The notes under the pieces: generated by a model | The model's database searches: none | What the model was told of the DNA's origin: nothing | What the model saw: the letters and a program-made list of their open reading frames with translations, nothing else | From: an uncultured Eubacteriales bacterium | Lineage (GTDB): Bacteria; Bacillota; Clostridia; Oscillospirales; CAG-272 | Assembly: GCA_900549725.1 (NCBI GenBank) | Contig: URPL01000031.1 | Span: 1-18,908, forward strand | Direction: 5' to 3' | DNA: 18,908 nucleotides | Program-made: the position numbers and the translations under genes | Shown: positions 1 to 7,376 of the stretch, piece after piece | Position numbering within the stretch: the first letter of the stretch is position 1 | How the letters are laid out: each line of letters opens with the position of its first letter

Positions 1-2
1 TT

Positions 3-902
3 TTAAGAAGCGCTGCTTTGTGCTGCGGCATCCTGATTTGCGGCGGAAGGGGCAGAGCGCATGGTGTATTCACTGACGCCCAGGATCGTTTCGCCGTCGA
101 TCTGCAGCGCGGTCGGGCGGTCGAAGCGGACAGTGATTTCATCCCCGCTCAGAATTTTGACCAGCTTTTTCTTTTTGATATGCTCGCCTTTGAAAATCGA
201 GGGGAATACCATCAATGCCTGAAATTTGTTTGCGGCGCGGTAAACCATAGCGCTGATCGTGTGCGCCGGGTTCAGGCGGTCCTGCGCAGGAGTCGGCATC
301 ATGCCGCCGCCGTAAAAGCGGCCGTTCATGGTCGGAACGAGCCAAACCTTGTCAAACCGATATTCTTTTCCGTCTGCAATGACGGTTGCATTGGTCGGCT
401 TATAGTGAAATAAAAGCCCTTTGATTGCAATGGAGGTGTAATTCACGGGCTTTTTTGAGGTGGCTCTGAGTTTATCGCCGACCTCGCAGCAATAGCCGTC
501 GATGCCGTAGCCGACGCCGTTGAGCACGCGATAGTCTTTTCCTTTGACGGTGACAATCGGCAGATCTTTCAGATATTTCGTAATATCCGTCGGCTCCTGC
601 AGCGGGGTTCCGCCGATATCATGTAAAAAGTCGTTTCCGCTTCCCGTGGCAAAATAAAGAATTCTCTTTGGCAGGGTAAGCCCTGTCGTATCGTTAATAA
701 AGCGGTTCAGCGTGCCGTCTCCGCCGCAGAGCACCAGGGCGTCCGCATCGGAAACGCCCGCCAAAAAAGCGCCGTAATCCGAAATTTTTGTCATGTCGGT
801 AAAGCGGCATTCGCCGCCTTTCAAAAAAGGCTCAACCTTTTTGCAATCCTGTGTGCAGCGTCCGTTTCCCGCAAAGGGGTTAAAAAGAATATGGTAGACC
901 AT
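3..902 (-). CDS. Diacylglycerol kinase / YegS-family lipid kinase
   Basis: The 299-residue protein belongs to the diacylglycerol kinase catalytic-domain family (DagK/YegS/LCB5-like), which phosphorylates lipid alcohols with ATP at the cytoplasmic membrane face. The nucleotide-binding motif GGDGTLN is at residues 60-66 and GSGNDF at 87-92. An N-terminal FNPFAGNG segment near residues 7-14 matches the family's opening strand-loop. There is no signal peptide or membrane helix. The length is normal for the family. The ATG at 902 is preceded by a GGGAG Shine-Dalgarno site about 7 bases upstream, and a strong promoter lies just before it. The gene follows a D,D-carboxypeptidase and a two-component system, so a role in recycling membrane lipid by-products of envelope synthesis is plausible. 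The exact lipid substrate cannot be read from the sequence. Confidence 0.9.
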   Translation of the reverse strand: MVYHILFNPFAGNGRCTQDCKKVEPFLKGGECRFTDMTKISDYGAFLAGVSDADALVLCGGDGTLNRFINDTTGLTLPKRILYFATGSGNDFLHDIGGTPLQEPTDITKYLKDLPIVTVKGKDYRVLNGVGYGIDGYCCEVGDKLRATSKKPVNYTSIAIKGLLFHYKPTNATVIADGKEYRFDKVWLVPTMNGRFYGGGMMPTPAQDRLNPAHTISAMVYRAANKFQALMVFPSIFKGEHIKKKKLVKILSGDEITVRFDRPTALQIDGETILGVSEYTMRSAPSAANQDAAAQSSAS

Positions 903-940
903 GTGACTCTCCCTTTTCGTTCGTTTTCAAAAGCACACAG

Positions 941-969
941 AGTATACCATATTCTTAACATTTTTGCAA
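941..969 (-). promoter_or_regulatory. Sigma-A promoter of the lipid kinase gene
   Basis: On the minus strand TTGCAA (964-969) and TATACT (941-946) are separated by 17 bases, with an extended -10 TGG directly before TATACT. The predicted start site is about 30 bases upstream of the ATG at 902. The spacer contains TTAAGAA (box at 953-958), the same hexamer seen near the response-regulator/uppP promoters. Confidence 0.75.
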
Positions 970-988
970 CTGTTTCGACAATTTTCTG

Positions 989-1972
989 TCAGTTTCCGCT
1001 TTCGCGCCGCATGATGTATTCCTCAAGGCAAAGCCCCGCATCGTGAATCTTCTTGGCATGATATCGCCCGACATAGCGATAATGCCACGGCTCAAAGGAA
1101 ACGGCGGTCTCGCTCACCTTGTCCTCCGGATAGCGGAGAATAAAGCCGAATTTCCAGGCGTTTTCCCTCAGCCAGGGGTAGCTTGCGCTGTTTTTGAAAG
1201 AAACATCCGCGCCCGAGAGGTCATGCATATCCACGCAAAGGCCGAGCTGATGCTCGCTGGTGCCGGGGCGGTTGGAATAGGTCACGGTGATGGCTTCTGC
1301 CTGTTCGCGTGTCAGGGCAGGGTTTCTTGCCATTTCATTGTCCGTATAGTGAGAAAACAGAGAACTTTGGTAGGCATAGGAGCGATAAGCGCTCATAACG
1401 GAAAGCGGGTATCCGCTTTTTGGGTTTACCGTCAGTTGATTTTCGGCTTTTGCCTCTATAAAGAGCGCCTCCAGTGCCTTTGCGGCATACAGCGACATTT
1501 TCTGCATGGCGCGCCCGTCGCCGCGGGTGTTGACAAGATCTGTCAGGTCTGCCGGAATAAAGTCGGAGGCAAGGGGATGTGTTGCATTGACCAGGGTCAG
1601 ATAGGCATCGCGATCCGTCGGATTCATATATTCTTCATAGGCGGAAAGGTCCGCGGTAAAGCTCGGCGCCTGTTCAACCGGTTCCGTAACGGCTTCGGAG
1701 GTCGGCGGCTCGGCGGAATCCGTATCGGAGGCAGAACCGTTTTCGCTGCTTGCGGAGGAAGATGGCTCGGAAGGATCCTGCGGTATAACGGGTGTTTTTT
1801 TGCCGCAGCTTTTTGCGATAAAAACGATTGCAAGAATGCAGATTGCAAGGAGAAGAATAAGCAGTGCTGCGGCGCGCAGCTGCTTTTGGCGGCGCTGTTT
1901 TTTTCTCAGGGCGCGGCGCCGCTCAATTTCCGCCGCATTCAGGCGGCGGTTTGGCTGACTTGGCTGATTCAT
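989..1972 (-). CDS. Membrane-anchored D-alanyl-D-alanine carboxypeptidase, peptidase M15B (VanY type)
   Basis: The 327-residue zinc peptidase is predicted to trim the terminal D-Ala from peptidoglycan stem peptides outside the cell. Residues 1-32 are strongly basic, 33-53 form a single membrane helix, and about 60-105 are a Ser/Glu/Pro-rich linker. The M15B catalytic domain fills the rest. The metal-binding signature SEHQLGLCVD is at 239-248 (His241, Asp248). The EPWH motif at 294-297 supplies the catalytic Glu294 and the third ligand His297. The YRSYAYQS segment near 196-203 is typical of VanY/DacB-like enzymes. The ATG at 1972 has an AAGGAGG site 8 bases upstream. The gene lies just downstream of a histidine kinase gene, like vanRS-vanY arrangements, but has its own promoter. 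Nothing here shows glycopeptide resistance: no vanHAX-like ligase genes are in the window. Confidence 0.93.
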   Translation of the reverse strand: MNQPSQPNRRLNAAEIERRRALRKKQRRQKQLRAAALLILLLAICILAIVFIAKSCGKKTPVIPQDPSEPSSSASSENGSASDTDSAEPPTSEAVTEPVEQAPSFTADLSAYEEYMNPTDRDAYLTLVNATHPLASDFIPADLTDLVNTRGDGRAMQKMSLYAAKALEALFIEAKAENQLTVNPKSGYPLSVMSAYRSYAYQSSLFSHYTDNEMARNPALTREQAEAITVTYSNRPGTSEHQLGLCVDMHDLSGADVSFKNSASYPWLRENAWKFGFILRYPEDKVSETAVSFEPWHYRYVGRYHAKKIHDAGLCLEEYIMRRESGN

Positions 1973-1990
1973 GGCAAAAGCCTCCTTTTC

Positions 1991-2027
1991 ATGCTACTAT
2001 CATAGCATAAAATGAAGGCTTCGTCAA
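1991..2027 (-). promoter_or_regulatory. Sigma-A promoter of the carboxypeptidase gene with inverted repeat
   Basis: On the minus strand TTGACG (2022-2027) and TATGAT (1999-2004) are separated by 17 bases. The -35 box begins three bases beyond the stop codon of the histidine kinase gene. An inverted repeat, ATGCTA-N6-TAGCAT (1991-2008), covers the -10 box and the likely start site. It could be a repressor operator or a 5' hairpin. Confidence 0.7.
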
Positions 2028-2029
2028 TG

Positions 2030-4108
2030 TTATTCCTGCTCGGTTTTTTCGCTGAAGGGGAAGCGGAGAATCACCTTGAACAGATCTCCGTCGATTTTGA
2101 GCTGCAGCGTTCCGCCCTGGAGGGTGCACAGGCTTTGCGCAATGGAGAGCCCAAGGCCGCTGCCTTGCGTTGTGCGGGCATGGTCGCCGCGCACAAACCG
2201 CTCTAAAAGCTCCTCTCCGCGGTTTGCGGGCGCCTCTTTTGCAATATTACGCAGGATGAGAACGGCATGTGTCTCGGTGCGCTCCAAAGAGAAATAAACG
2301 CGGGTGCCCGGCATGGCATATTTGCAGATGTTGCCGAGCAGATTGTCAAAAATGCGGCCGAGCAGGGCGGGGTCCGCTGCAATCGGCGCGTGCGTCTGCG
2401 TGCCCTCTTCTACAACTGTAAGCCCCGCACTTTCAAAGCGCTCTTTGTATTCCCCGAGCTCCTGCAGCAGCATCACACCAAGATCCAGCGGCTGCGCATG
2501 CACCGCAACGCAGCCGCTTGCCGCGCGGGATGCCTCGATCAGATCCTCCGTCAGCTTTTTCAGGCGAATGGATTGCCGCTGCAAAACGGCAAGATATTCC
2601 GCGGCATTCGGGCTTTGCAGCCCCTCCTTTTGCAAAAGATCGGTATAATTGACAATGGAGGTGAGCGGGGTTTTGATGTCGTGCGAGACATTGGTGATCA
2701 GCTCCGCCTTCATTCGCTCACTTTTTGTTGCCGCGCTGACCGCTTGTGCAATGCGGCTTGCATTGTCGGACAAAACGGCGGCATGCTTTTGAAATTCCGG
2801 CAGCAGCCAGTGCGGAATTTCAGCCGTTTCTCCGCTTGCGGCAGCGCTGCCGATGGCTTTGACGCAATTCCAGCACAGCACCAGATAAATTCCAAAGCCA
2901 AGCCATGCGCTTTGCAGCAGCAGCCACAGCAAAATTCCTGCCGGGCTGCCCTCATAAACCAGAAGCACCGAAGCGCCTTGCAGCAGGATGAATGCGCCGC
3001 CGACGAGCAGCAGCTTCCAAAATGCCGGTATATGCATGAAAAGATAACGCAAAAGCCGCAGACAGTAAAAAAGTAGCGTAGTACGCCAAAAGAGGCCAAG
3101 CTGAATGCGGCGTACCGTGCGCAGCAGCATCCATAGCGTTATGCCGAAAAGGGCAGTGCCGATGCAGACGGCGAGAATATCATAGAAAAATGTTCGCCCG
3201 AGGCACGACAAAACGGCCGCCGTGCCGTATACGGCGCATACGGCATAGGGTGCAAACAAAAGCAGGTACGGCACGCGGTCGATGCGGCGGCTCTTTGGCG
3301 CGCGGCGGCAAAGCAGCACCACAAAAAACACGAGAAGCGCGAGCAGTGCAAGCGCTGCGAGCACGGGATAGACAAAACGCAGTGCGACAAAGGCGTTCAG
3401 CGAAAAGCAAAGGACGGAATAAACATCCGTTACGCTGCCTCTGGCAGCCGGTGCCGGAAGAAGCAGGGTGATCTCATAGAGGGCGGCGGTGTTTTCTTTT
3501 TCGCAATACCAGATATCAAGGGTATAAAACGTTTTTTCGATATTGTCTTCCCACTCCGCCGCGGTATCGAAGAATTGATATTCCAGCACGGTATAATTGT
3601 TCAGATAAGCTTGCAGCGCTTTGTCGCGCTCTGCTGCACTTTTATAGTCCTTTTGCTCGTATTTTGTCTGTGCGCTGCACCGGTAGCTGTTTACGGCGCT
3701 GACAAGAGCCTCTTCGTTTTCCGCGACGGTATTCAGAATTTCGCTGCCTGCACGCGTGATGCGGTACCGCAGATTGGTACTGGCGGGGTCATAGGCGTCC
3801 AGTATGGAGCGGAGCAACACCTGCTGTTGTGCCAGCTCGGCTTCATTTGACTGTTCAGCGGAATTCTGCGGGAAATGAATGCTTTCGTATGCATCGCAGA
3901 GATTATAGAATGCAGAGAAGCGGTTCTGCAAAACGCCTGTGAGAATTGTTTTTGTGAAATCCTGCGGATTTTTGGTATAGACCTCCCCACGCAGCGCGGC
4001 GAAGACGCAAACAGCGTTGAAGCAAAAAACCAAAAGGCAGAGAATACAGCCGAGGGAAAGCCAAAGCGCCGTCCGCTTTTTTTCCGTGCGCTGCGCATTA
4101 TTTTTCAT
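2030..4108 (-). CDS. Multi-pass sensor histidine kinase
   Basis: The 692-residue sensor is the partner of the response regulator encoded immediately upstream. One membrane helix at about 12-38 is followed by an extracytoplasmic region of roughly 190 residues. A cluster of hydrophobic segments follows, at about 231-268, 282-303, 308-328, 365-386 and 389-412. The cytoplasmic kinase core comes last. The H box is NVSHDIKTPLTS, with the phospho-acceptor His476. The N box is DNLLGNICKYA, and the G box GSGLGLSIA lies near the C-terminus. No convincing HAMP domain is visible. The gene overlaps the regulator by 11 bases and has its own GGAGG site 7 bases before the ATG at 4108. Five or so helices behind an extracellular domain is larger than usual for this class. 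The ligand is unknown; neighbouring cell-wall genes suggest envelope sensing. Confidence 0.92.
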   Translation of the reverse strand: MKNNAQRTEKKRTALWLSLGCILCLLVFCFNAVCVFAALRGEVYTKNPQDFTKTILTGVLQNRFSAFYNLCDAYESIHFPQNSAEQSNEAELAQQQVLLRSILDAYDPASTNLRYRITRAGSEILNTVAENEEALVSAVNSYRCSAQTKYEQKDYKSAAERDKALQAYLNNYTVLEYQFFDTAAEWEDNIEKTFYTLDIWYCEKENTAALYEITLLLPAPAARGSVTDVYSVLCFSLNAFVALRFVYPVLAALALLALLVFFVVLLCRRAPKSRRIDRVPYLLLFAPYAVCAVYGTAAVLSCLGRTFFYDILAVCIGTALFGITLWMLLRTVRRIQLGLFWRTTLLFYCLRLLRYLFMHIPAFWKLLLVGGAFILLQGASVLLVYEGSPAGILLWLLLQSAWLGFGIYLVLCWNCVKAIGSAAASGETAEIPHWLLPEFQKHAAVLSDNASRIAQAVSAATKSERMKAELITNVSHDIKTPLTSIVNYTDLLQKEGLQSPNAAEYLAVLQRQSIRLKKLTEDLIEASRAASGCVAVHAQPLDLGVMLLQELGEYKERFESAGLTVVEEGTQTHAPIAADPALLGRIFDNLLGNICKYAMPGTRVYFSLERTETHAVLILRNIAKEAPANRGEELLERFVRGDHARTTQGSGLGLSIAQSLCTLQGGTLQLKIDGDLFKVILRFPFSEKTEQE

Positions 4109-4793
4109 GTTGCACCTCCATTTTATAGCCCTGCCCCCAAACGACCTTCAGATATTGCGGGTTGGCCGGGTCAATTTCGATTTTTTCGCGCAGGTGCCGC
4201 ATATGCACCGCTACGGTGTTTTCCGCGCCGACGGCGGCACCGCCCGCGACGCGCCGATAGATTTCCTGCGGGGAAAAAACAACGCCGGGCTGCTGCATCA
4301 AAAGCTTCAGAATGTCGTATTCGCGCCCCGTGAGGCTGATTTCTTCGCCGTCTTTTGTTACGCGCTTTTGGGGGTCACACAGCTCAACTCCGCCCACACG
4401 CAGAACATCCTCGGAAAGTGCGCTGCCAAGGCGCGTATATCTGCGCAGCTGGGAGCGCACGCGCGCCATCAGTTCAAGCGGGGCAAATGGCTTTGTCACA
4501 TAGTCGTCCGCACCGATGTTCAGACCGAGCACCTTATCCGCGTCCTCCGATTTTGCCGTGAGCATGATTACGGGGACGTTGGAGCATGCGCGAATTTTTC
4601 CGAGCGTTTCGATTCCGTCCATGCCCGGCATCATGATATCCAACAGCACAAGCTGCACCGGCGTGTCATTCAGGGCGGCGAGCGCCTCCTTGCCGCAGTA
4701 GGCGCGTACGGTCTCATGCCCCTCTGCGCCAAGATAGATACAAAGTGCCGAAACAATATCCCTGTCGTCGTCGCAAACCAAAATTCGTGCCAT
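4098..4793 (-). CDS. OmpR/PhoB-family response regulator
   Basis: The 231-residue regulator has a receiver domain (residues 1-120) and a winged-helix DNA-binding domain (about 130-229). The acidic pocket is Asp8-Asp10, the phosphorylation site Asp52 (LDIMMPGMDG), the switch Thr79 and the conserved Lys101 (TKPF). The C-terminal domain shows the usual LTGREYDILKLL and VAVHMRHLREKI segments. I chose the ATG at 4793: it starts the receiver motif MARILVCDDD and has GGAG 6 bases upstream. The more upstream ATG at 4823 would fall essentially at the predicted transcription start, so it is unlikely to be used. It is probably autoregulated with the histidine kinase gene as a two-gene operon. Confidence 0.93.
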   Translation of the reverse strand: MARILVCDDDRDIVSALCIYLGAEGHETVRAYCGKEALAALNDTPVQLVLLDIMMPGMDGIETLGKIRACSNVPVIMLTAKSEDADKVLGLNIGADDYVTKPFAPLELMARVRSQLRRYTRLGSALSEDVLRVGGVELCDPQKRVTKDGEEISLTGREYDILKLLMQQPGVVFSPQEIYRRVAGGAAVGAENTVAVHMRHLREKIEIDPANPQYLKVVWGQGYKMEVQHEK

Positions 4794-4824
4794 TCCGTTC
4801 TCCGCCTTTCTTTCTTCTGCCATT

Positions 4825-4853
4825 AGTATAACGGAGTTCTTCTTAATATGCAA
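4825..4853 (-). promoter_or_regulatory. Sigma-A promoter of the two-component operon
   Basis: On the minus strand TTGCAT (4848-4853) and TATACT (4825-4830) are spaced by exactly 17 bases. The predicted start site falls around 4815-4819, which rules in favour of the start codon at 4793 for the regulator. The spacer contains TTAAGA (4841-4846 in minus orientation). Confidence 0.78.
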
Positions 4854-4865
4854 GTGGGAAAGCAC

Positions 4866-4882
4866 TTAAGAATTGTTTAAGA
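4866..4882 (+). promoter_or_regulatory. Tandem TTAAGA boxes between divergent promoters
   Basis: TTAAGA occurs at 4866-4871 and again at 4877-4882, an 11-base period typical of tandem half-sites bound by OmpR/PhoB-type regulators. The pair lies 12 bases upstream of the -35 of the two-component operon and 20 bases upstream of the uppP -35. It is therefore placed to influence both. Binding by the neighbouring regulator is an inference. Confidence 0.45.
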
Positions 4883-4902
4883 GCACACCTGCCGCCTGCA
4901 TC

Positions 4903-4931
4903 TTGCAAAACGGGGGAAAATATGATAAGAT
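4903..4931 (+). promoter_or_regulatory. Sigma-A promoter of uppP
   Basis: TTGCAA (4903-4908) and TAAGAT (4926-4931) are separated by 17 bases, with an extended -10 TG at 4923-4924. The start site would be about 30 bases before the uppP ATG. Confidence 0.7.
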
Positions 4932-4967
4932 AGCGTCAGTAAACCTAACGGGAGCGAGGAGAGAAAA

Positions 4968-5825
4968 ATGCAAAGCTTGATTGAGCTTCTGAAATCCGTT
5001 TTTTTCGGAATTGTCGAGGGAATTACGGAATGGCTGCCGATCAGCAGCACGGGCCATTTGATTATTTTGGAGAAATTTATCCATCTGAATTTTCCCACCG
5101 AAGGCTTTTGGGATTTTTATCTCGTCGCCATTCAGCTCGGGGCGATTCTGGCGGTTGTGGTGTTGTTTTGGAACAGGATATTCCCGTTCTCTTTTTCGAA
5201 GAAAAAAGAAGAGCCTTTCGTAAAAACTCCGATTCTGATTTTGTGGGGCAAAATTCTCATTGCCTGCATACCCGCCGCGATTGTAGGGGTGCTGTTTGAT
5301 GATGCGCTGAACGCCCTGTTTTATAATCCCTTGACGGTCAGCATTGCACTGATCGTGTTCGGTATTTTGTTTTTGGTGGTGGAGCGGGTGCGCGCCGAAA
5401 AAGGGCTTGTGCCGCGCGTGCAGCGGGTAGAGGATATCACGGTGCGCGATGCGCTGCTCATCGGCTGCTTTCAGCTCATTGCCGCCGTATTCCCCGGCAC
5501 CTCGCGCTCGGGCGCAACCATTCTCGGCGGGCTTTTAATTGGGCTTTCCCGCACGGTAGCGGCGGAATTTACCTTCTATCTTGCCATTCCCGTGATGTTC
5601 GGTGCTTCTTTACTAAGATTCGTCAAAGGCGGTCTTGCTTTCACGGGCGCGGAATGGCTTTTGCTCGGGGTCGGCGCGCTGACGGCGTTTGTCGTTTCCA
5701 TGGTCTGTATCCGCTTTTTGATGGGCTATATCAAAAAGCATGATTTCCGTGTGTTCGGATGGTATCGTATTGCGCTTGGGGCATTGGTGCTCGTGCTCGG
5801 GCTTTGCGGGGTGATTACGCCGTGA
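4968..5825 (+). CDS. uppP: Undecaprenyl-diphosphatase (BacA/UppP)
   Basis: The 285-residue integral membrane enzyme dephosphorylates undecaprenyl pyrophosphate to recycle the lipid carrier of cell-wall synthesis. Its overexpression classically gives bacitracin resistance. The two signature regions are present: EGITEWLPISSTGH at residues 17-30, with the catalytic Glu17/Glu21 and His30, and GTSRSGAT at 177-184, with Arg180. Hydrophobic segments fill the rest, and the length is typical of the family. The ATG at 4968 follows a GAGGAG site. The gene is divergent from the two-component system and overlaps the next gene by 4 bases, so they are probably co-transcribed. Confidence 0.97.
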   Translation: MQSLIELLKSVFFGIVEGITEWLPISSTGHLIILEKFIHLNFPTEGFWDFYLVAIQLGAILAVVVLFWNRIFPFSFSKKKEEPFVKTPILILWGKILIACIPAAIVGVLFDDALNALFYNPLTVSIALIVFGILFLVVERVRAEKGLVPRVQRVEDITVRDALLIGCFQLIAAVFPGTSRSGATILGGLLIGLSRTVAAEFTFYLAIPVMFGASLLRFVKGGLAFTGAEWLLLGVGALTAFVVSMVCIRFLMGYIKKHDFRVFGWYRIALGALVLVLGLCGVITP

Positions 5826-7252
5826 AGCGCCTTGCTGCAATCGTTTTTGCGGCTCTTTTGCTTTCTTTCATGGTTTGCGGCTGCAAAAAAACAGAGACGG
5901 ATCCAGGCGGCCGCGTCCCTCGCACGGACGGCGGGCAAAGCGGTGTTCCTGCGAATTTTTGGTACGGCAAAGAGCTGCGCATCTGCACGGCATCGGACAC
6001 CGCGGCGGCGCAGGATCTGTTTGCGCAGGAAAACGATGCCATGCAGGGGGATCCGATTTACGATGCGGTGCGCAAAAGAGAAAAGATTTTGCGCACGGAA
6101 TACGGCATTACCACGGCGCTTGTGGAAAAAAACACGGCAACGCAGAGCGCCTATGCCTATCTTTCAAGAGCAATTAAGGCGGGGGATGCCGCATTTGATT
6201 GCCTTGTGACGGACGGAACTACGGCATACGCATTGGCGCAGCAGGGCATGTTGTGCGATTTTTCGGAAATTGATTCCTTGGATTTGGAGCGGGATTTCTG
6301 GGAGAGCGCCGTGCAGCGGCAGCTGACCCTGGGAGGCGCCGTATATTTTCTCACAGGCGACTTTACAAGCTATGACGACCGTGCAACGCAGCTCATTGCT
6401 TTTTCCAAGGAGCTTTGGAGCCAATATGCGGATTTGCTCGGGTGCGACACGCCGTATACGCTGGTGGAAAGCGGCGATTGGACGCTGCCTGCCATGCTGA
6501 GCGCGGCGGAACTGGTTGCCTCGCAGCGCCATGCGACGGATGCGGACGGCGCACGCTACGGCTGCGCCGTGACGGACGCTTCCCTGAGCGGTTTTTTGCT
6601 CGGCGCCGATGTGCATATAGTCAGCGCAAATGCGGCGGGAGAGCAGAGCCTTTGCTTCCCCGGGGCACGCACGGATACGGCATGGAATCAGCTTATGCAG
6701 TTTTTTACAAGCGGCGCGGTGGTAAACCGCTCCGCCGTTTCCGATTTTAAAATGGATGCTTTCCAAAACGGGAGAACGCTGTTCTATACCGATACGATCG
6801 GCGGCATCATCGCAATGCGCGCGCTTCGCTCCGATTTTTCGTTCGGCATTTTGCCGTATCCGAAGCTTGACAGCGCACAGAGCGGCTATTTTGCCGCAAG
6901 CGATTCCTCCGAAGCGGTCTTTTTGTGTATGCCGCTCAGCTGCGCAGATTCGGAAAAGGTCGGGCAGGCGCTGAGCGCCTTTGCCTATGTTTCCTCTCAA
7001 ACGCTCACCCCTGCGTTTTATGAAAAGGTTTTGTACGGCGCGAGCGTGCGCGATGAGGAATCCGAGCCGATGCTGCGGCTGATCCTGGCAAACAAGCAAT
7101 ATGATCTTGGGCTGTGGCGCAATTTCGGCGGATTTTCCGATGCGCTACGCTCGGCGGCAAAGGAGAAAAAAGAGAATATCAGCGCAGTCTATCGCTCAAT
7201 GCAGTCGCAGATCGAACGCGATTTTTCGCAGGATATGAAATATTTCGAATGA
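5822..7252 (+). CDS. Extracellular solute-binding lipoprotein, orphan
   Basis: The 476-residue protein begins with GTG at 5822, overlapping the uppP stop (GTGA), so translation is probably coupled. The N-terminus is MKRLAAIVFAALLLSFMVCG followed by Cys21, a lipoprotein signal peptide. The mature part has the two-lobe layout of family-1-like extracellular solute-binding proteins, with segments such as IYDAVRKREKILRTEYGI and DGTTAYALAQQGMLCDF. No ABC permease or ATPase gene is adjacent, so either the transporter is elsewhere or the protein has another role at the membrane. The ligand cannot be told from sequence. Operon linkage to uppP is unusual. A terminator follows directly. Confidence 0.8.
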   Translation: MKRLAAIVFAALLLSFMVCGCKKTETDPGGRVPRTDGGQSGVPANFWYGKELRICTASDTAAAQDLFAQENDAMQGDPIYDAVRKREKILRTEYGITTALVEKNTATQSAYAYLSRAIKAGDAAFDCLVTDGTTAYALAQQGMLCDFSEIDSLDLERDFWESAVQRQLTLGGAVYFLTGDFTSYDDRATQLIAFSKELWSQYADLLGCDTPYTLVESGDWTLPAMLSAAELVASQRHATDADGARYGCAVTDASLSGFLLGADVHIVSANAAGEQSLCFPGARTDTAWNQLMQFFTSGAVVNRSAVSDFKMDAFQNGRTLFYTDTIGGIIAMRALRSDFSFGILPYPKLDSAQSGYFAASDSSEAVFLCMPLSCADSEKVGQALSAFAYVSSQTLTPAFYEKVLYGASVRDEESEPMLRLILANKQYDLGLWRNFGGFSDALRSAAKEKKENISAVYRSMQSQIERDFSQDMKYFE

Positions 7253-7261
7253 ATATAAGCA

Positions 7262-7304
7262 AAAGCGCAGCGGGATTTATCTTGCGTTTCGCCGCGCTTT
7301 TTTT
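7262..7304 (+). terminator. Intrinsic terminator after the uppP-lipoprotein operon
   Basis: An 11-bp stem with one mismatch (AAAGCGCAGCG at 7262-7272 with CGCCGCGCTTT at 7290-7300) is followed by a run of Ts ending at 7304. Confidence 0.8.
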
Positions 7305-7313
7305 GCTGCTTTT

Positions 7314-7342
7314 GTATACTTTTTGCCCCCCATTCATACGAT
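7314..7342 (+). promoter_or_regulatory. Candidate sigma-E (mother-cell) promoter of spoIVA
   Basis: GTATACT (7314-7320) and CATACGAT (7335-7342) are separated by 14 bases. This resembles the sigma-E consensus, whose -10 is CATACAAT-like and whose -35 has an ATATT core. In Bacillus subtilis spoIVA is sigma-E dependent. The -35 match is imperfect. Confidence 0.55.
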
Positions 7343-7376
7343 GTACAAACAAAAGCCGTGTGGAGGGGAAAGCATA

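Noticed and set aside
1043..2005. Open frame of 320 codons antisense to the carboxypeptidase
   Set aside because: It is Cys/Gly/Arg-rich shadow sequence without family resemblance; the minus-strand gene has clear catalytic motifs.
6164..7099. Long open frame (311 codons) antisense to the solute-binding lipoprotein gene
   Set aside because: It is composition-driven shadow of a real gene, with no motif and no initiation site.
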